The position numbers and the translations under genes are program-made. A DNA stretch of 64,000 nt, taken from NCBI GenBank assembly GCA_005765155.1, contig VCCP01000005.1:4216001-4280000 (forward strand), in the 5' to 3' direction. How positions within the stretch are numbered: the stretch's first letter is position 1; the number at the start of each line of letters is the position of its first letter. The notes below the pieces were generated by a model. The model saw nothing but the letters and a program-made list of their open reading frames with translations, was not told where the DNA came from and did no database searches. This DNA is from Zelopaecilomyces penicillatus. Lineage: Eukaryota > Ascomycota > Sordariomycetes > Hypocreales > Pseudodiploosporaceae. Below, one piece after another: positions 47,014-57,943 of the stretch.

Positions 47014-48481
47014 ATGGAATGTGACATCTGTCGCCGCAACCATGATGCTCAGCTACGGCCTTTTCTCTGTGTAGTAGACGCCAGAAACCACATATACGAT
47101 GGCCGCATGAAGAATCTGCAGCTTCTCATCGAAAATGAGGGCCTGCAGGGCCAAATCCATGACCTCCTAGCAGACAAGTCTAAACCGACCAAGGATGCTG
47201 GGGATAATGCGCTTGCCCAGCAACGGACGGCAGAGGCCATGACGGACCAGGTTCTCGCGGCCGCCGATAAGTTGCGTGGCGATATCAAGGCAGCCAGAGA
47301 TGAGATTCAGTCACGCAAGGCTGCTCTTGCGCGGCGCAGGTCAGACCTCGCTTCCGTGTCGGCTGGATTAGTGGATCGAAGAACTCGGCAGCAGAAGGAC
47401 CTGGAGAAATCGATACAGATGCTCCGATTCCGTTGGGCACAGAGCGCCGAAGATATGGCCAGGACTCGAGCTTTTCTTTGTGCCGAGGCCGTCAAGCTCT
47501 ATGGTCTTAAACGCGTGAGCAAAAAGGGAGGCGGGGGCCGTTATGAGTATCAGCTTGGCAAGCTCCCTATAGTGGACTTGACCAGCATGGATTGTACGTT
47601 TTCCATTACTCCCACACGCTATGGTGTTATTCTAACTTTGAACAGCTCTCTCGCCTGAAGTAATATCTACGTCTCTGGGCCACATTGCACACATACTGGT
47701 ACTTATCTCGCACTATTTGGCCATCCGCCTACCAGCTGAACTCACCCTCCCTCATCGTGACTACTCACGGCCAACTATATTCAACCTTTCAAGTTCATAT
47801 CATCATGGTGATGTCTCCTTTCCTGGGACCCCAGTTTCTACAACCGTTCTGAATGCCCCTCGGGCAGCCGACGCGCGACATGTGCCACGGCCACGGCCGC
47901 TCTTTATTGATAGACCGCTTTCACAGCTCCTGAAAGAAGATCCAGTGTCTTACTCCTTGTTCATTGAAGCTGTGACTTTATTGTCCTACGACATTGCCTG
48001 GCTTTGCTGCTCACAGGGGGTATCGATCGGCGACAAAGGCTCCTTTGAGGACATTTGCAACATGGGCCGCAACCTGCACAGCCTTTTGATGAACAATTCT
48101 CTTCAAGGAACAAACAATCTCACCGTCACAGCGCCAAGCGCCAACTCCAACGCCGATGGACAACGAAACGATGCTCAGCAAAACTGGATTGGCCGCTACT
48201 CTCACGGTACCGCCTTCTACTTCATGGCCGGTGCTGACGGAACTGAGTTCGTCAAGACATTCAAGTTACCAAGTCCGATGAAGCTCGCAGATAAACTCAA
48301 GAGGAAGCTACTCGGTGATGCTCCTGCTGCCGACTGGGAGGTTTTGGATGACGATGCTTGGAAAGACGATGGTACGGGTAATGAGACTCCCAACGCATAT
48401 ACGGACAAGGGTTGGGCTTTGGATGGGAAAGCGTCACCACGGCCAAGTACGAATGGTTGGATGAAGGTGAAAAGCAGATGA
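47014..48481 (+). CDS. ATG14: Atg14-like autophagy PI3-kinase complex I subunit
   Basis: Two exons, 47014-47593 and 47646-48481 (52-bp intron with GTACGT donor and CTAAC branch), encode 471 aa. It starts with a CxxC motif (MECDICRRNHD) followed by RPFLCVVDARNHIYDGR, the conserved N-terminus of fungal Atg14/Barkor proteins. Residues about 30-150 are coiled coil (LRGDIKAARDEIQSRKAAL). The second half contains hydrophobic conserved segments: LGHIAHILVLISHYLAIRLP, YSLFIEAVTLLSYDIAWLC and FEDICNMGRNLHSLL. The tail is acidic and Trp-containing (WEVLDDDAWKDD). Atg14 directs the Vps34-Vps15-Atg6 complex to the phagophore assembly site. UVRAG/Vps38 is the main alternative; the two-cysteine start and length favour Atg14. 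Sits 10 kb from ATG6. Confidence 0.85.
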
Positions 48482-48837
48482 TTTTTTTGTCTGAAATGAG
48501 TATAGCTCTATCGATCTTAGTGTATACACATGGCTCTTGTATAATTGCTCTAATTGCACTCCTCCCCTGTGTTATAAGACGGGAGGCTCGACTATGATAG
48601 ACCAAGACTATTGATTTTTTACTGCCTTATTAGTTGGGGACTGTTTTTATTTATTTTAGATAGAGATCATTCTTTTCTTGATACTTTGAGTTTTTTATTA
48701 TATTCAAAACTGTGATACTATATAGTTGGCTGTATGCCATTCGTAGACGCTACCATGTTTAAACCCCTTGTCGTCTCTTGTACTCTTATACTCTGCTACT
48801 CCTCTGCATCAAGAACCCAAATGGTACAAATTGCTGT
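48482..48837. other. Convergent 3' intergenic region after ATG14
   Basis: 356 bp, AT-rich and without a gene. Holds the 3' ends of ATG14 and the minus-strand acidic ORF. Confidence 0.6.
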
Positions 48838-50550
48838 TCACTTCACCGCTGGCGGCGACTTTCTGGGGTGGAACAAGCGTACAGGCTTCTTTCTCGTGAC
48901 TGACCGCAAATCTCGTGCTAGGCTCTCCTCTTTCTGCTTCTTCCAGGCCTCAGAGTCCACAGTCATTTTCGGGCTCGGGGTTACGGGTGGTGCAGTCGGT
49001 GTGCCTGGAAGCATCACATTGCCCCCAGGAAGAATGAGGCCACCCATTTTGATAGTAGGTACATCGTTTATTGGTTTGATAGATGTCTGGGACTTTATTG
49101 GCATCACACGCAGTATGTCGCTGTTCCTTGTCTCCTTTCCCTTTGACAGTGGTATGAGTTTTAGCTTGTGAGTTGGAGTGTGGTGTATTATCTTGGATGT
49201 GTCTGGTGTGGATGGGGTGGATGTGCTCCCATTGGCAGACTGTTCTAGGTCTGTCTCCGGCATTGATTTCTGTTGTTCGAGCCCTATATTTCCACATATC
49301 GCGTTGGTGCTGGGCTTTTGGTCTTCTGTAGTTGGGCTGTGATCCTCCGTGGCTGGGCAGCAAGAGAGTAATGGTGTTGATGGAACAAGTTGTTCTTGAA
49401 GTCCAACGAGGGCATCACTCACAACCATTTGAGATTCCATAGCCGGTGCTTGTGCTTGTGTTGCTGTCTTGTTCTCTGATAACATCATCTTCCGCGCAGC
49501 TACCAAGCGACGACTTTTGGGAATGCGCTTGGGTCTGTCGATGTACCGCTCCACATTGTCGTCATTCCTGGGCATTACTGCCTCCTTCATCTCGATTGAG
49601 GCATCCTCGCAGGCAGGTCCGTCGAAATCTGTAATCGCTGCGGTTGAGAAGTTGATTTTGGCATCCGATGACTCTGTAAAGGTCTTGAAATCGTGTGTTG
49701 CGCAGCTGATACGGTTGAACAGTCGGTTCACAGTCAAATTAACAGTGTTTGTGGGTGCGATAATGGAAGGAATTTCCACCATCTTTGGTGGAAGCGTATC
49801 GAAAACCGGGGCGTTGAAAGCTGGTGGTGGCTGTACTTCTGGTTCTGGCTCTGGTTCTAAGAAGTACGCTTCTATCTCTTTCACTAATTCATCCAATTCA
49901 TCTTCGTCCATATCGTCGTTTTGAGCTACGTCCATTTCGATCTCAGTCGATGGACTATCGTGGTCATTCCCTGAATAGACACATAGCTTGTTATTCTCTT
50001 CGGCTAAGAACATGCTTATTTCGCGTTCAATATCGATCATGATCTCATCAGGGACTTTTTCCTCGACGACTTGAAGCGAGACATCTTCCATTGGCGTTGG
50101 TAGGGTCTCGTCCAGATCCACGGCCATCGGGGTGGCGATACCCATTGGTCCACTGGTAGGAATGATGTCGCTTTCGAACTCCATCATCATCTCATGGGTC
50201 GAATCAATGGAAACTTCCATTTCCACTTCCAGAAGTGCGGGCTCATCTAGTTCATGGTGCTCGGTGGTCTCTGCTTCTGGCATTTCAATATCCATAATAG
50301 TGTTGACTCTGAAAGCCACTGAGACTGCCTCGAATTCCTGAGTATCCATTTCGAGCAATTCTTCTGACCCATCTGGAACCCTCGGTTCATACTGGATGTC
50401 AGATACCTGAGTTAGAAAGCTGACGCTGGGCACAGCTGTTACCCCGACGTCGGGGGTTGAATCAACGATTGCTTCCAGATCCACTGGATCATGACAATCG
50501 ACATTATAGTTGGCCGTGGATACAGCGGTATGAGCAGGTGCGGCAGCCAC
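48838..50550 (-). CDS. Acidic low-complexity ORF, probable 3' part of the gene starting at 51885
   Basis: A 570-codon open frame beginning at GTG, two codons after an in-frame TAG that ends the next ORF upstream. Its first in-frame ATG is only at codon 68 (50349). It is rich in Asp/Glu, Met, Thr and Pro (DMDEDELDELVKEIEAYF), has a basic central motif (DRPKRIPKSRRLVAARKMM) and a conserved-looking end (IKMGGLILPGGNVMLPGTP, then ARDLRSVTRKKPVRLFHPRK). No domain recognised. Because both ORFs share the same frame and only about 205 bp separate the TAG from the first ATG, one gene is the simplest view. A 132-bp intron from 50557 (GTAGAA) to 50426 (GTGCCCAG) would remove the TAG and keep frame, but the donor is weak. 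Confidence 0.6.
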   Translation of the reverse strand: MAAAPAHTAVSTANYNVDCHDPVDLEAIVDSTPDVGVTAVPSVSFLTQVSDIQYEPRVPDGSEELLEMDTQEFEAVSVAFRVNTIMDIEMPEAETTEHHELDEPALLEVEMEVSIDSTHEMMMEFESDIIPTSGPMGIATPMAVDLDETLPTPMEDVSLQVVEEKVPDEIMIDIEREISMFLAEENNKLCVYSGNDHDSPSTEIEMDVAQNDDMDEDELDELVKEIEAYFLEPEPEPEVQPPPAFNAPVFDTLPPKMVEIPSIIAPTNTVNLTVNRLFNRISCATHDFKTFTESSDAKINFSTAAITDFDGPACEDASIEMKEAVMPRNDDNVERYIDRPKRIPKSRRLVAARKMMLSENKTATQAQAPAMESQMVVSDALVGLQEQLVPSTPLLSCCPATEDHSPTTEDQKPSTNAICGNIGLEQQKSMPETDLEQSANGSTSTPSTPDTSKIIHHTPTHKLKLIPLSKGKETRNSDILRVMPIKSQTSIKPINDVPTIKMGGLILPGGNVMLPGTPTAPPVTPSPKMTVDSEAWKKQKEESLARDLRSVTRKKPVRLFHPRKSPPAVK

Positions 50551-50553
50551 ATT

Positions 50554-51885
50554 CTACGCGGCTCCGATCGCTGATTTGCTGTTCTCCAAGGTTGTCGACC
50601 GTGCTTCTAGATGCTGCTGAGAATAATGATCAAGAAGAGTCATGGAGAGTGGAGACTTTTGGTCCTCAACAGAAAGCATCTCCCAATTTGTATCGCTTCC
50701 TCGCCTCGTTGTATAGTGGCTATCTAGAAGTTCTTCTAGAACAATGATGCTGTTGTTGACCGTTGAGAGCTGCTGCATGTCGGCCTCGCTTGAAGCGTCA
50801 TCGGGTTCCAGAGACGCATCGCTTGAAGATGTGGATGAACTAATTGCGTCGATCGATTGTGATCGCTCCATCAAAATAGGCACATTTATATCAATAGATC
50901 GTGGCAGGCGCAATGATAAGTCTGGAACTGAGTACTGTATTAGTTGCATTTCTTGGCAAAACTTGTGGTGTTCGGCTGTGCTAATGAGGAACGGTGTTGA
51001 TTCATGTGCCATTGCGCCATCATCTACTGTAAGAGCGTGTTCCAGGTATTCACCTTTAGTTTCTAAAAAGTCCGGCGATTCCTCAGCTGTCACTTGTACT
51101 GCAGCGGAATAATGGAATGAGCCTTGATATCTGGCTTCTGTTGAGTGAGTAGGCTCCATGGCCGATCGGTATTGCTTGAGAGTTTTGTTGCGCCGATGAG
51201 TCGCAACGAGATTCAGGGCATTCTTGAAGAATTTATCTGTGTCTTTATCTGCGGTCCTTTCAGAAGCTGTCTGACGGTGCGGACGACGGGTTCCAAAAAT
51301 TGCTCGATGCTCAATGTCGCTAATAGTGATTTGGCATTCTGTATCAATAACTGTCTCTGGGCACAGCTGTGCGTCCTTCTCTTCAATTTCGACATTGTTC
51401 AATAACATCCGTGGTGTGGATACATAGCACTTGAGGAAACAATCCGGAAACGATGATTCGAAATCAGTGACACCACGAATACGACGCACTAGCGGGCTGA
51501 CGGAGGACTGGTGGAACCTCTGGAGACTCTTGAAGGCCCTCCAAATTGAAACGATGACGACCGGAGAGGACAAGATAAGCCAGGCATGGAAGAAATCGGC
51601 CATGATAAACTGAACGCCTTTGGGGCGGTTTTCGGTAGTAAATTTCCAGGGCTCTTGGTTGAAGTACAGACTGGACCACGAAGCAGCGAGGACCGGAATA
51701 CTGAAGACATCGATGCTGGTGATCAAGGCAAAGTATGCAAAATAAAACACAGCCCAGGCAGACAAAGGTGCGCACCAGCAGAACCAGGCAGAGAAATAAA
51801 TGGCCCAGATGGGGAGCAGTAATAAGACCTCGCCAACGGTCATGTCGCGGGGCAGCGGGGTGTTGAGATAGAATGGATCCATCAT
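50554..51885 (-). CDS. Membrane-anchored protein of unknown function (5' ORF of a split frame)
   Basis: 443 codons from tandem ATGs at 51885/51882 to a TAG at 50556-50554. Residues about 16-75 contain two or three hydrophobic helices (VGEVLLLLPIWAIYFSAWF, then AWAVFYFAYFALITSIDVF). A further helix lies at about 95-115 (FFHAWLILSSPVVIVSIW). The remaining 320 residues look soluble and partly disordered, with HRRNKTLKQYRS, a Ser-rich acidic stretch (SSSTSSSDASLEPDD) and a final EARSTTLENSKSAIG. I do not recognise the family. The frame continues beyond the TAG for another 571 codons, so the real product may be about 970 aa if the TAG lies in an intron. Readthrough or a disabling mutation are other explanations. 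Confidence 0.65.
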   Translation of the reverse strand: MMDPFYLNTPLPRDMTVGEVLLLLPIWAIYFSAWFCWCAPLSAWAVFYFAYFALITSIDVFSIPVLAASWSSLYFNQEPWKFTTENRPKGVQFIMADFFHAWLILSSPVVIVSIWRAFKSLQRFHQSSVSPLVRRIRGVTDFESSFPDCFLKCYVSTPRMLLNNVEIEEKDAQLCPETVIDTECQITISDIEHRAIFGTRRPHRQTASERTADKDTDKFFKNALNLVATHRRNKTLKQYRSAMEPTHSTEARYQGSFHYSAAVQVTAEESPDFLETKGEYLEHALTVDDGAMAHESTPFLISTAEHHKFCQEMQLIQYSVPDLSLRLPRSIDINVPILMERSQSIDAISSSTSSSDASLEPDDASSEADMQQLSTVNNSIIVLEELLDSHYTTRRGSDTNWEMLSVEDQKSPLSMTLLDHYSQQHLEARSTTLENSKSAIGAA

Positions 51886-53030
51886 GGCGCCTGAGGGGTT
51901 GAGCGAGTTACAGTCGAAACGACGGCCAGGCGATAAGGGATGTGAACGAGACTAAAGTGAGGTTGAATACGGGTGGGTGAGAGATTCCATAGGTAGTGAG
52001 GTCATGTGAAAATGTAAGTAGACAGGCGTGTGACAGCTGCGACGAAGGAGGATATTTTGCAAACGGCACTGGGTATTGTTGTAAGTGAGAAAAGCGAGGC
52101 GGTGAAAGGAAAATGAAGGGAGGGATGAGTTGGCAGATTTGCGTGCGTTTTTTCCAACAATGGCGCTTCTCCACCAAGAGTGGGCATCTAGCTGTGAATC
52201 GGAGCCTCTCAATTGCATTCGCACGCGGTCGCGTACCATTCAAGGGAATTCTTGGTTTTGTTTCCCATTCCAGAGTTCTGAGAATCACTGAAGGCGGCGG
52301 ATGGGGCTGGAATGTTGCACAACATGTGGGGGTGTGTGAGTGCAGCTTCTATCACGTACAGCTGCCAGCGGTTGTCTCAACTTCAATCTCATCAACAATA
52401 CCGCAAGTTTTCAATGGAGAAACCCCTCCTTTAACTTGAGTGGAAAATTCACAATACAAGACTAGCCTAATACACGGCCCATTCATGCTCTGACATTACC
52501 ATTGTCTGACCTTGAAGGTGGGTTGATGCTGCTGGCAATTGGGCAGCAATTCAGGCGCGATGCCTTTGATAGTTCGACACGTCAACACGTCAACACGGCC
52601 GGATTCAAAGCCCTCAACAAAGACGAATCGGGGGAAAGCCACAGTATGAAACAGCTGCATCTATTCTGGGGGGAAATATAGTTCACAGTTATTCTAAGAC
52701 ATGTGAGGAAGCGGCTGGAGCCAAGTCAATTCATCTACATTGACCTCCCCACTCCACTCACTCCCTTTGCGTTCATATCTGCAAAATCACTTCTTTGACT
52801 CGGGTGAGAACCTGTTCTTTTCAGGCATCGAGGCTAGGACAAAATCGTACGTCTCTTATAAGGAGGCTGGCAATTACCAAACAAACAAAAATTGCATTTC
52901 AGACCACTGAATGAATCAACGCTCTACTGGTATCTAGGTGCTCAAAAACGCCAATCCAATCGCAACATGCTTCCCAAACCCATCATCATCACTCATTAAT
53001 AGCGTTCGCGCCGTCGCAACATACTCTCAC
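51886..53030. other. Intergenic region, promoter of the membrane-protein locus and SPC7 3' flank
   Basis: 1.15 kb without a gene. Contains two ACGTCA half-sites 8 bp apart at 52579-52592 in a short direct repeat. Confidence 0.55.
52579..52592. promoter_or_regulatory. Tandem ACGTCA (CRE/ATF half-site) direct repeat
   Basis: ACGTCAACACGTCA: two ACGTCA cores with 8-bp spacing inside repeated AACACGTC units. This matches half of the bZIP CRE/ATF site. It lies about 690 bp upstream of the membrane-protein ORF. Function not shown. Confidence 0.3.
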
Positions 53031-56000
53031 TCATTGCTTTCTCCCTCGAGCAATTAGCCTCCCATGAAGCTCAACCATCACATCGCACCACTGCTCCTCC
53101 GTAGCTCCAACAGTGTCGCCGATCCGCGTGGCCAGGAATTCCCCTACCTTGCCTACATTGAATTGCTCTCCATATAGTACCTTTGCCTCGGTTGACAGGC
53201 TAACCTCCACGCCATTCGGTCCGCTACGCCCTTGCAGATGAAGGGATGCTTCTACCCTCGTCTCAAGCGGCACTAGGAGTAAGGAGGCCGTGACTGCAAT
53301 GCTGGAATCGGAGGTTTTGATAACCGATGTGGGAAACGTAACATTCAGGCGGTTAATATGCGACGAAACTGTATTCGCCTTGTCCCATGCTTCTCGAACA
53401 GCCTGAAGCAGATCGGCAATTCTGGTTTGACTCTGAGGTAGCGCACGGACATGATCTCGAATGCATTGCAGCCAAAATTCCTTCACGGCAGTCTTAGGTA
53501 GAGGATTGCTCTCGCGGCTGTCGGCAATGTACCAAAGATCAATCTGGGAGTTCGATTTATGCGGTTGGAAGGACGTAATATCAAAGACGAGCTCAATCTC
53601 GCGTTTGTAGGCCATAGATAGGGTGGATCCGGACAATCCAGTCACAGCCCATCCATGTTTCTTTTCAATGGCATTGACACGAGCTGTTGAGAATAGATAT
53701 CAATAGCTGGTTTGATGGATGCATTAGAGTCGTATACATACCTTTTAAAGCATTCACCTCAGTACTTGTCCATCCACGGCATTCTTCTCTTGTCGCTTCG
53801 GCTTCCTCAATGTCTGCAAGGCACTGCACCTTCTGTGCAGCCAGAACTTCGACATCGGCTTCTGATGTCTCAAACTGTTGACGTAGACTGGCGATGAGCT
53901 TCTTCTTTTCGGCAATGTCATGGTCCAAATTGATCAGTCCGTCCCGAGCAGCTTGCAATTCAGCCGGGTCGCAATCAGCCAATTCCTGCGCTGCCTCCTC
54001 AAGGTTAGAACTCTCTTCCACAAGTGCTTCATAGCGTTTGCTAATGTCCGGCAGAATTGAGGCGAGAAGAGTCTGCTGCTCTTCTAGAAAAACGTCATCA
54101 CTCTTCATGCCCTCTGAGATATTTATCAATCCTTCCTTGAGACCATCTTGGAGTTTCATCCTCCACTCGTACCACATAGCCTTACTTAGAAGGCGGGCGT
54201 GAGTCTTGACATTTTTGAACTGGTTGTCCATGAGCGCCTTGACTTCTGGGGTAGCAGACATGTACTCCTGGAACAAGGGGGGGTTCTCCTCAAAAGTGTC
54301 GGTCTCAATTTCCTTGATTATTCGTCGGCCTTCAGAAATGTACTTTTTAAGTTCTCGACATGAGTGCTGATATAGTTCCAACATGGGAACTGTGCAGGCA
54401 CCTGCAACTACACATGGCTCAAGAGAGAGATCGTCTTCACCATCTGCCCCAGATCCATCCAAATGTGTGCCTGGTGCGATGGTGTGGCGTCTTTTGGTAG
54501 TTGTGAGTTCCATGAAGCGAATCGAAGTCATATTTAGAAAATCTTGCAAGTGAACACGTTCCTCGTCAACATCGTTGGCAGTTTCGGCATCAGCGTTAGA
54601 GGCTAACTCATGAAAGTTGACGTTATGAATAGTTTGGTTAGTGTGGTCCTTGAAATTTCTGTTGTTTTGTGGTGTCAAAGCCTGGGTGCCTTTAAGGGGC
54701 GACGAGAACGAGGAGGCAAGGTTCGCTCGTGAGCCCTCGAGACTTCTCCGAGATGCTCTTGTGGCTCGGCCTGTAGTTTCAGCTTTTGAGGGCGGCTGCT
54801 GTAGTCGTATATTCTTCACAGGGCTTCCTTGGTGTCCTTTGAGCCTCTTGATACCGTCATTGTCCTCAGCATTATCCTCGTCATCCAACTCCGAGGGGCG
54901 CTTGCCGAGAAGCCCCTTGGCGCTACCAACATGAAGACTCTTTCGAGACCTGAACTGCTTCCGTTTCGGGCTAAGTCTTTCAATCATCTCTCTGAGATTG
55001 AGCGTAGCATCTTTATCTTCCTGGGAACCATTCATATCTTTTTCAATAACAGTTGAGATATTTTCTTTGGCTGCTTCTTCTTGACGTTCCCTATCAATCT
55101 CCGCGACCATCCCCTGAGGATCATTGAAAGCGACCACACGTTTCCCAGGAACAAAGATGGATGCTGAGTCGCCAATGGAGCCACGGCGCTCAAAAAGAGC
55201 AGCCACTTGAGGTGAGCCAAGACCGTTCCTGTCAGCTCCAATTCCAGAAAGTTTCCGCTGTGGAGTTAGCACAGTGGTGGGTGTCCTCTCTCCTGTGGTA
55301 GGATTGGTCCGGAAAAAAGATGTTCGGTTTCTGCTCTGAACAGGCTTGACTGGTGATGGCGTTCGGCTTGGAGGTGCAGCATGCGCCTTCTTTGGCGACG
55401 AAGATCGTGGAGTGCGGTTTCGTGAGCTTTGGGCTTGTCTATCGGGCGAGGCTAAACCTTGACGGGGGGTTGATGGCTTTGTAGGTGATGGTATTTTGGG
55501 TTTTGGTACGACGTCCTCATTGACAACCGATACCTGCGAGCCAACGCTACGACGCAAACCTTTTCCTCGAAGGGTCAAAATGTCGGGTGTGGTCTCTGTA
55601 GCGCTCGCCACTCTGCGCTGGGGAGAGGAGTATCTTTGAGGAGAAGCCTGTGATACCGCCGCAATAACGGCCTCCTTAGGAGCATGAGGCTTATCGACTT
55701 CCTCCTCTAGAATTCTCTTCCCAAGCATTCGTCCTGTGTTTGTTCCATTGTTGATAATACCACCGATTGCCATGGTCATATCCATCCCCAATGTTAACTC
55801 GTCATCCACAGTGGTATTATTGTCTGGGCTTGGTACAGAGATAATTCGTCCAAGACCCACCGTCATATCCATTTTGGTCTCGTCTAGACCGACGTCGGAT
55901 ATTCGATTCAGAGTCCTTTGTCGAGCCGCCTCTAAACCTTCATTTCTCTTCTTCGAGAGGACACCTCCAAGAATAGTTGTGAGCTCCATCGACATGTCTT

Positions 56001-57503
56001 CGTTTTCCTCTTCCAGCTCATCGGAATACTCAGGCTGGGAACGATGAATGCCGCCAATGGCAGTTGTGAATTCCATTGTTGCCTCATCCATTGTTGCCTC
56101 ATCCGGTTGGTCTGACCCTAAATCGGCTGTATTATTTGACATTCTGTTTTCTGACAGAATGCCCCCAAAAGCCCGAGTAACATCCATTGACATCTCTTGC
56201 TCCTCGTCAACACCAAGGGCAACCGAAGGCTGAATGATCCGCCCCATAGCTCGAGTCATATCCATATCCATGTCCATATCCGCGTCCATGTCCATGTCCA
56301 TTTCTGTGCCTTCGTCACCTGGAATAGACCGACTCTGGGGAGCAACAACAGCGACAGCTTCTCTCTCGATGGAGCTGGAACTCTGCTGATTTCCTTTTTT
56401 TGCCCATCCAAATGATGGTATCACTTCTTCTCCATCATCAGAGTCCTCCTCCATATCATTTCCTCCTCTTTGCGCCCCAGCCCTTTGAGAAGCCATTCGC
56501 AGTACTGCATCAATAGTTGAAGACTCCTCGTCTGAGTCTACAGATCGCTCAGATGCATTGGTGGTTCCAGTAACCTCGACAGTCTCCATGCTCATCATGG
56601 TCCCGTCATCTGAATCACTGTTTGAATCTTCTTCTTCCTCCTCCTCCTCGTCAGCTGCAATCTCCTCCACCGCATCTGCAGGTTCGGAATCGCTGCTGTA
56701 AATTGTCGAAGTGAGGTTGTCGTCTTCAGTGCTTGGCATTCTCACCTGGGGTGCCGCAACGGAGGATCGTCTTCGCTTGGGCTGAAAAAGTGCATTTTGG
56801 TCGTCTAGTTGCTCTGAATTAGGCTGGATATCCTCCTGGGGTGCTGTATCACGGCTGCTTATCGCTGCAGCAGGTCGTCGTTGTGCATCGGTAGAAGTAG
56901 CCGGCTGCTGTTTGAATTCCACTTCGTGAAAGGTGTGTAGTGTCGCTTCAGCTGCAAACGAGACTCTACGATTGGCCAGCGACTTGCGACGAGCATCTCG
57001 CCGGTCCCTCTCCTCTCTTTCCCGTGCTGCTGCTTGCTGTTCTTCTTCTGTTCTCAAGGCAATTTTAGAACCCCCCAGTTCGTCGCCGGTTAAACTGGAA
57101 GTGCTGTTGGATCCTCGCTTGCCTGCTTTGTCTGCTAGACTACGGTTTTGCTTGTTTGTCATCGATGGGATTTCGGGCAGTGGCGCTATGGTGGGTTTGA
57201 GGATTGATCTTGGTGGTTTTGATGGCACTGCAAGAGACTGCACGGGTATTAGAAAAAGACTCAAATGTTTCAGAGTGTAGAATCGCATACCGCACGCCGA
57301 TTACCAGAGCCTTGCTTCAAAGCATCTAAGCCTCCGGGTCCTATGCTTTTACTTCTGGACTTCTTGCGACTGGCGGCCAGCGTGGCGCCAACGTCGACTG
57401 TCGCATTCTCATTTTCCATAGCTCTATTTGCGTTGAAGCCTGCTCCAATGGACCTGCGGGCGCGCCAGGTCGCCGGAATAGTAACCTCACCAGACGCAGA
57501 CAT
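53031..57503 (-). CDS. SPC7: Spc7 / KNL1 kinetochore scaffold
   Basis: Three exons, 57503-57291, 57237-53742 and 53683-53031, give 1453 aa, with 53-bp and 58-bp introns in phase. The N-terminus (71 aa in exon 1) begins MSASGEVTIPATWRARRSIG. PP1-docking motifs are visible: RSILKP (about 82-85, SILK type) and RRVSF (about 161-165, RVxF type). Between about 385 and 570 lie six MELT-like repeats (MDMTRAMGRI, MDVTRAFGGI, MEFTTAIGGI, MELTTILGGV, MDMTVGLGRI, MDMTMAIGGI), sites that Mps1 phosphorylates to recruit Bub3-Bub1. The Spc7 domain spans about 960-1240 with coiled coils (NLEEAAQELADCDPAEL), and the C-terminal RWD-like region fills the rest. Spc7 joins the KMN network at kinetochores. Shares a 440-bp divergent promoter with RPS11. 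Confidence 0.96.
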
Positions 57504-57943
57504 TTTGTCAGTGTTGCCGCAAGCTTGTCGTGGTGGGCTAAAGTGAGGCCTAGATGATGTATGTTAAAGCGGCCCGCGATGGACCGTGTTTGTTTACTTT
57601 CATGGCATGGCGGGCAACGGTACGTACCGACTTCTTGGCTGCCGTGTAAATTAAACGAAACGCGGCGATGGCGCGTTGTCTCTTATTATCACGTGAGTAG
57701 CGATGTGCATTGCCAAGTGGGGTGACAAGATATCGATCACGTGCAGATAGCCACCAGCCAATTGAGCGTCTCGGCTACTCAGCCAATCCAAATTTTGCAA
57801 GCCCTAAAGTGGGAAAGTCGCTGGAAAAAGTGCGTAGTTGCCCTACTCCTCCATTCTGTGCAAAACTACCGATCCCGCCTCTACCACCTTCAACGATTCG
57901 CCCTCTAGTAACGGTACCTCTCCGGAGCGAAGGATAATTCAAG
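57504..57943. other. Bidirectional promoter, SPC7 / RPS11
   Basis: 440 bp between divergent start codons. Carries two ATCACGTG E-boxes and CCCTA motifs (GCCCTAA near 57800, GCCCTAC near 57840) typical of ribosomal-protein promoters. CT-rich tract before RPS11. Confidence 0.6.
57688..57743. promoter_or_regulatory. Two ATCACGTG E-boxes in the SPC7/RPS11 promoter
   Basis: ATCACGTG at 57688-57695 and again at 57736-57743, 48 bp apart. CACGTG with a flanking AT is the preferred site of Cbf1-type bHLH factors. The binding factor is inferred. Confidence 0.45.

Noticed and set aside
48734..49171. 145-codon plus-strand open frame
   Set aside because: Antisense to the acidic ORF whose own reading frame is far longer; no recognisable domain.
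50554..50556. Programmed TAG readthrough as the favoured explanation
   Set aside because: The following AAT GTG does not resemble known efficient readthrough contexts such as TGA-CTA or TAG-CAA-TTA; an intron or mutation is at least as likely.
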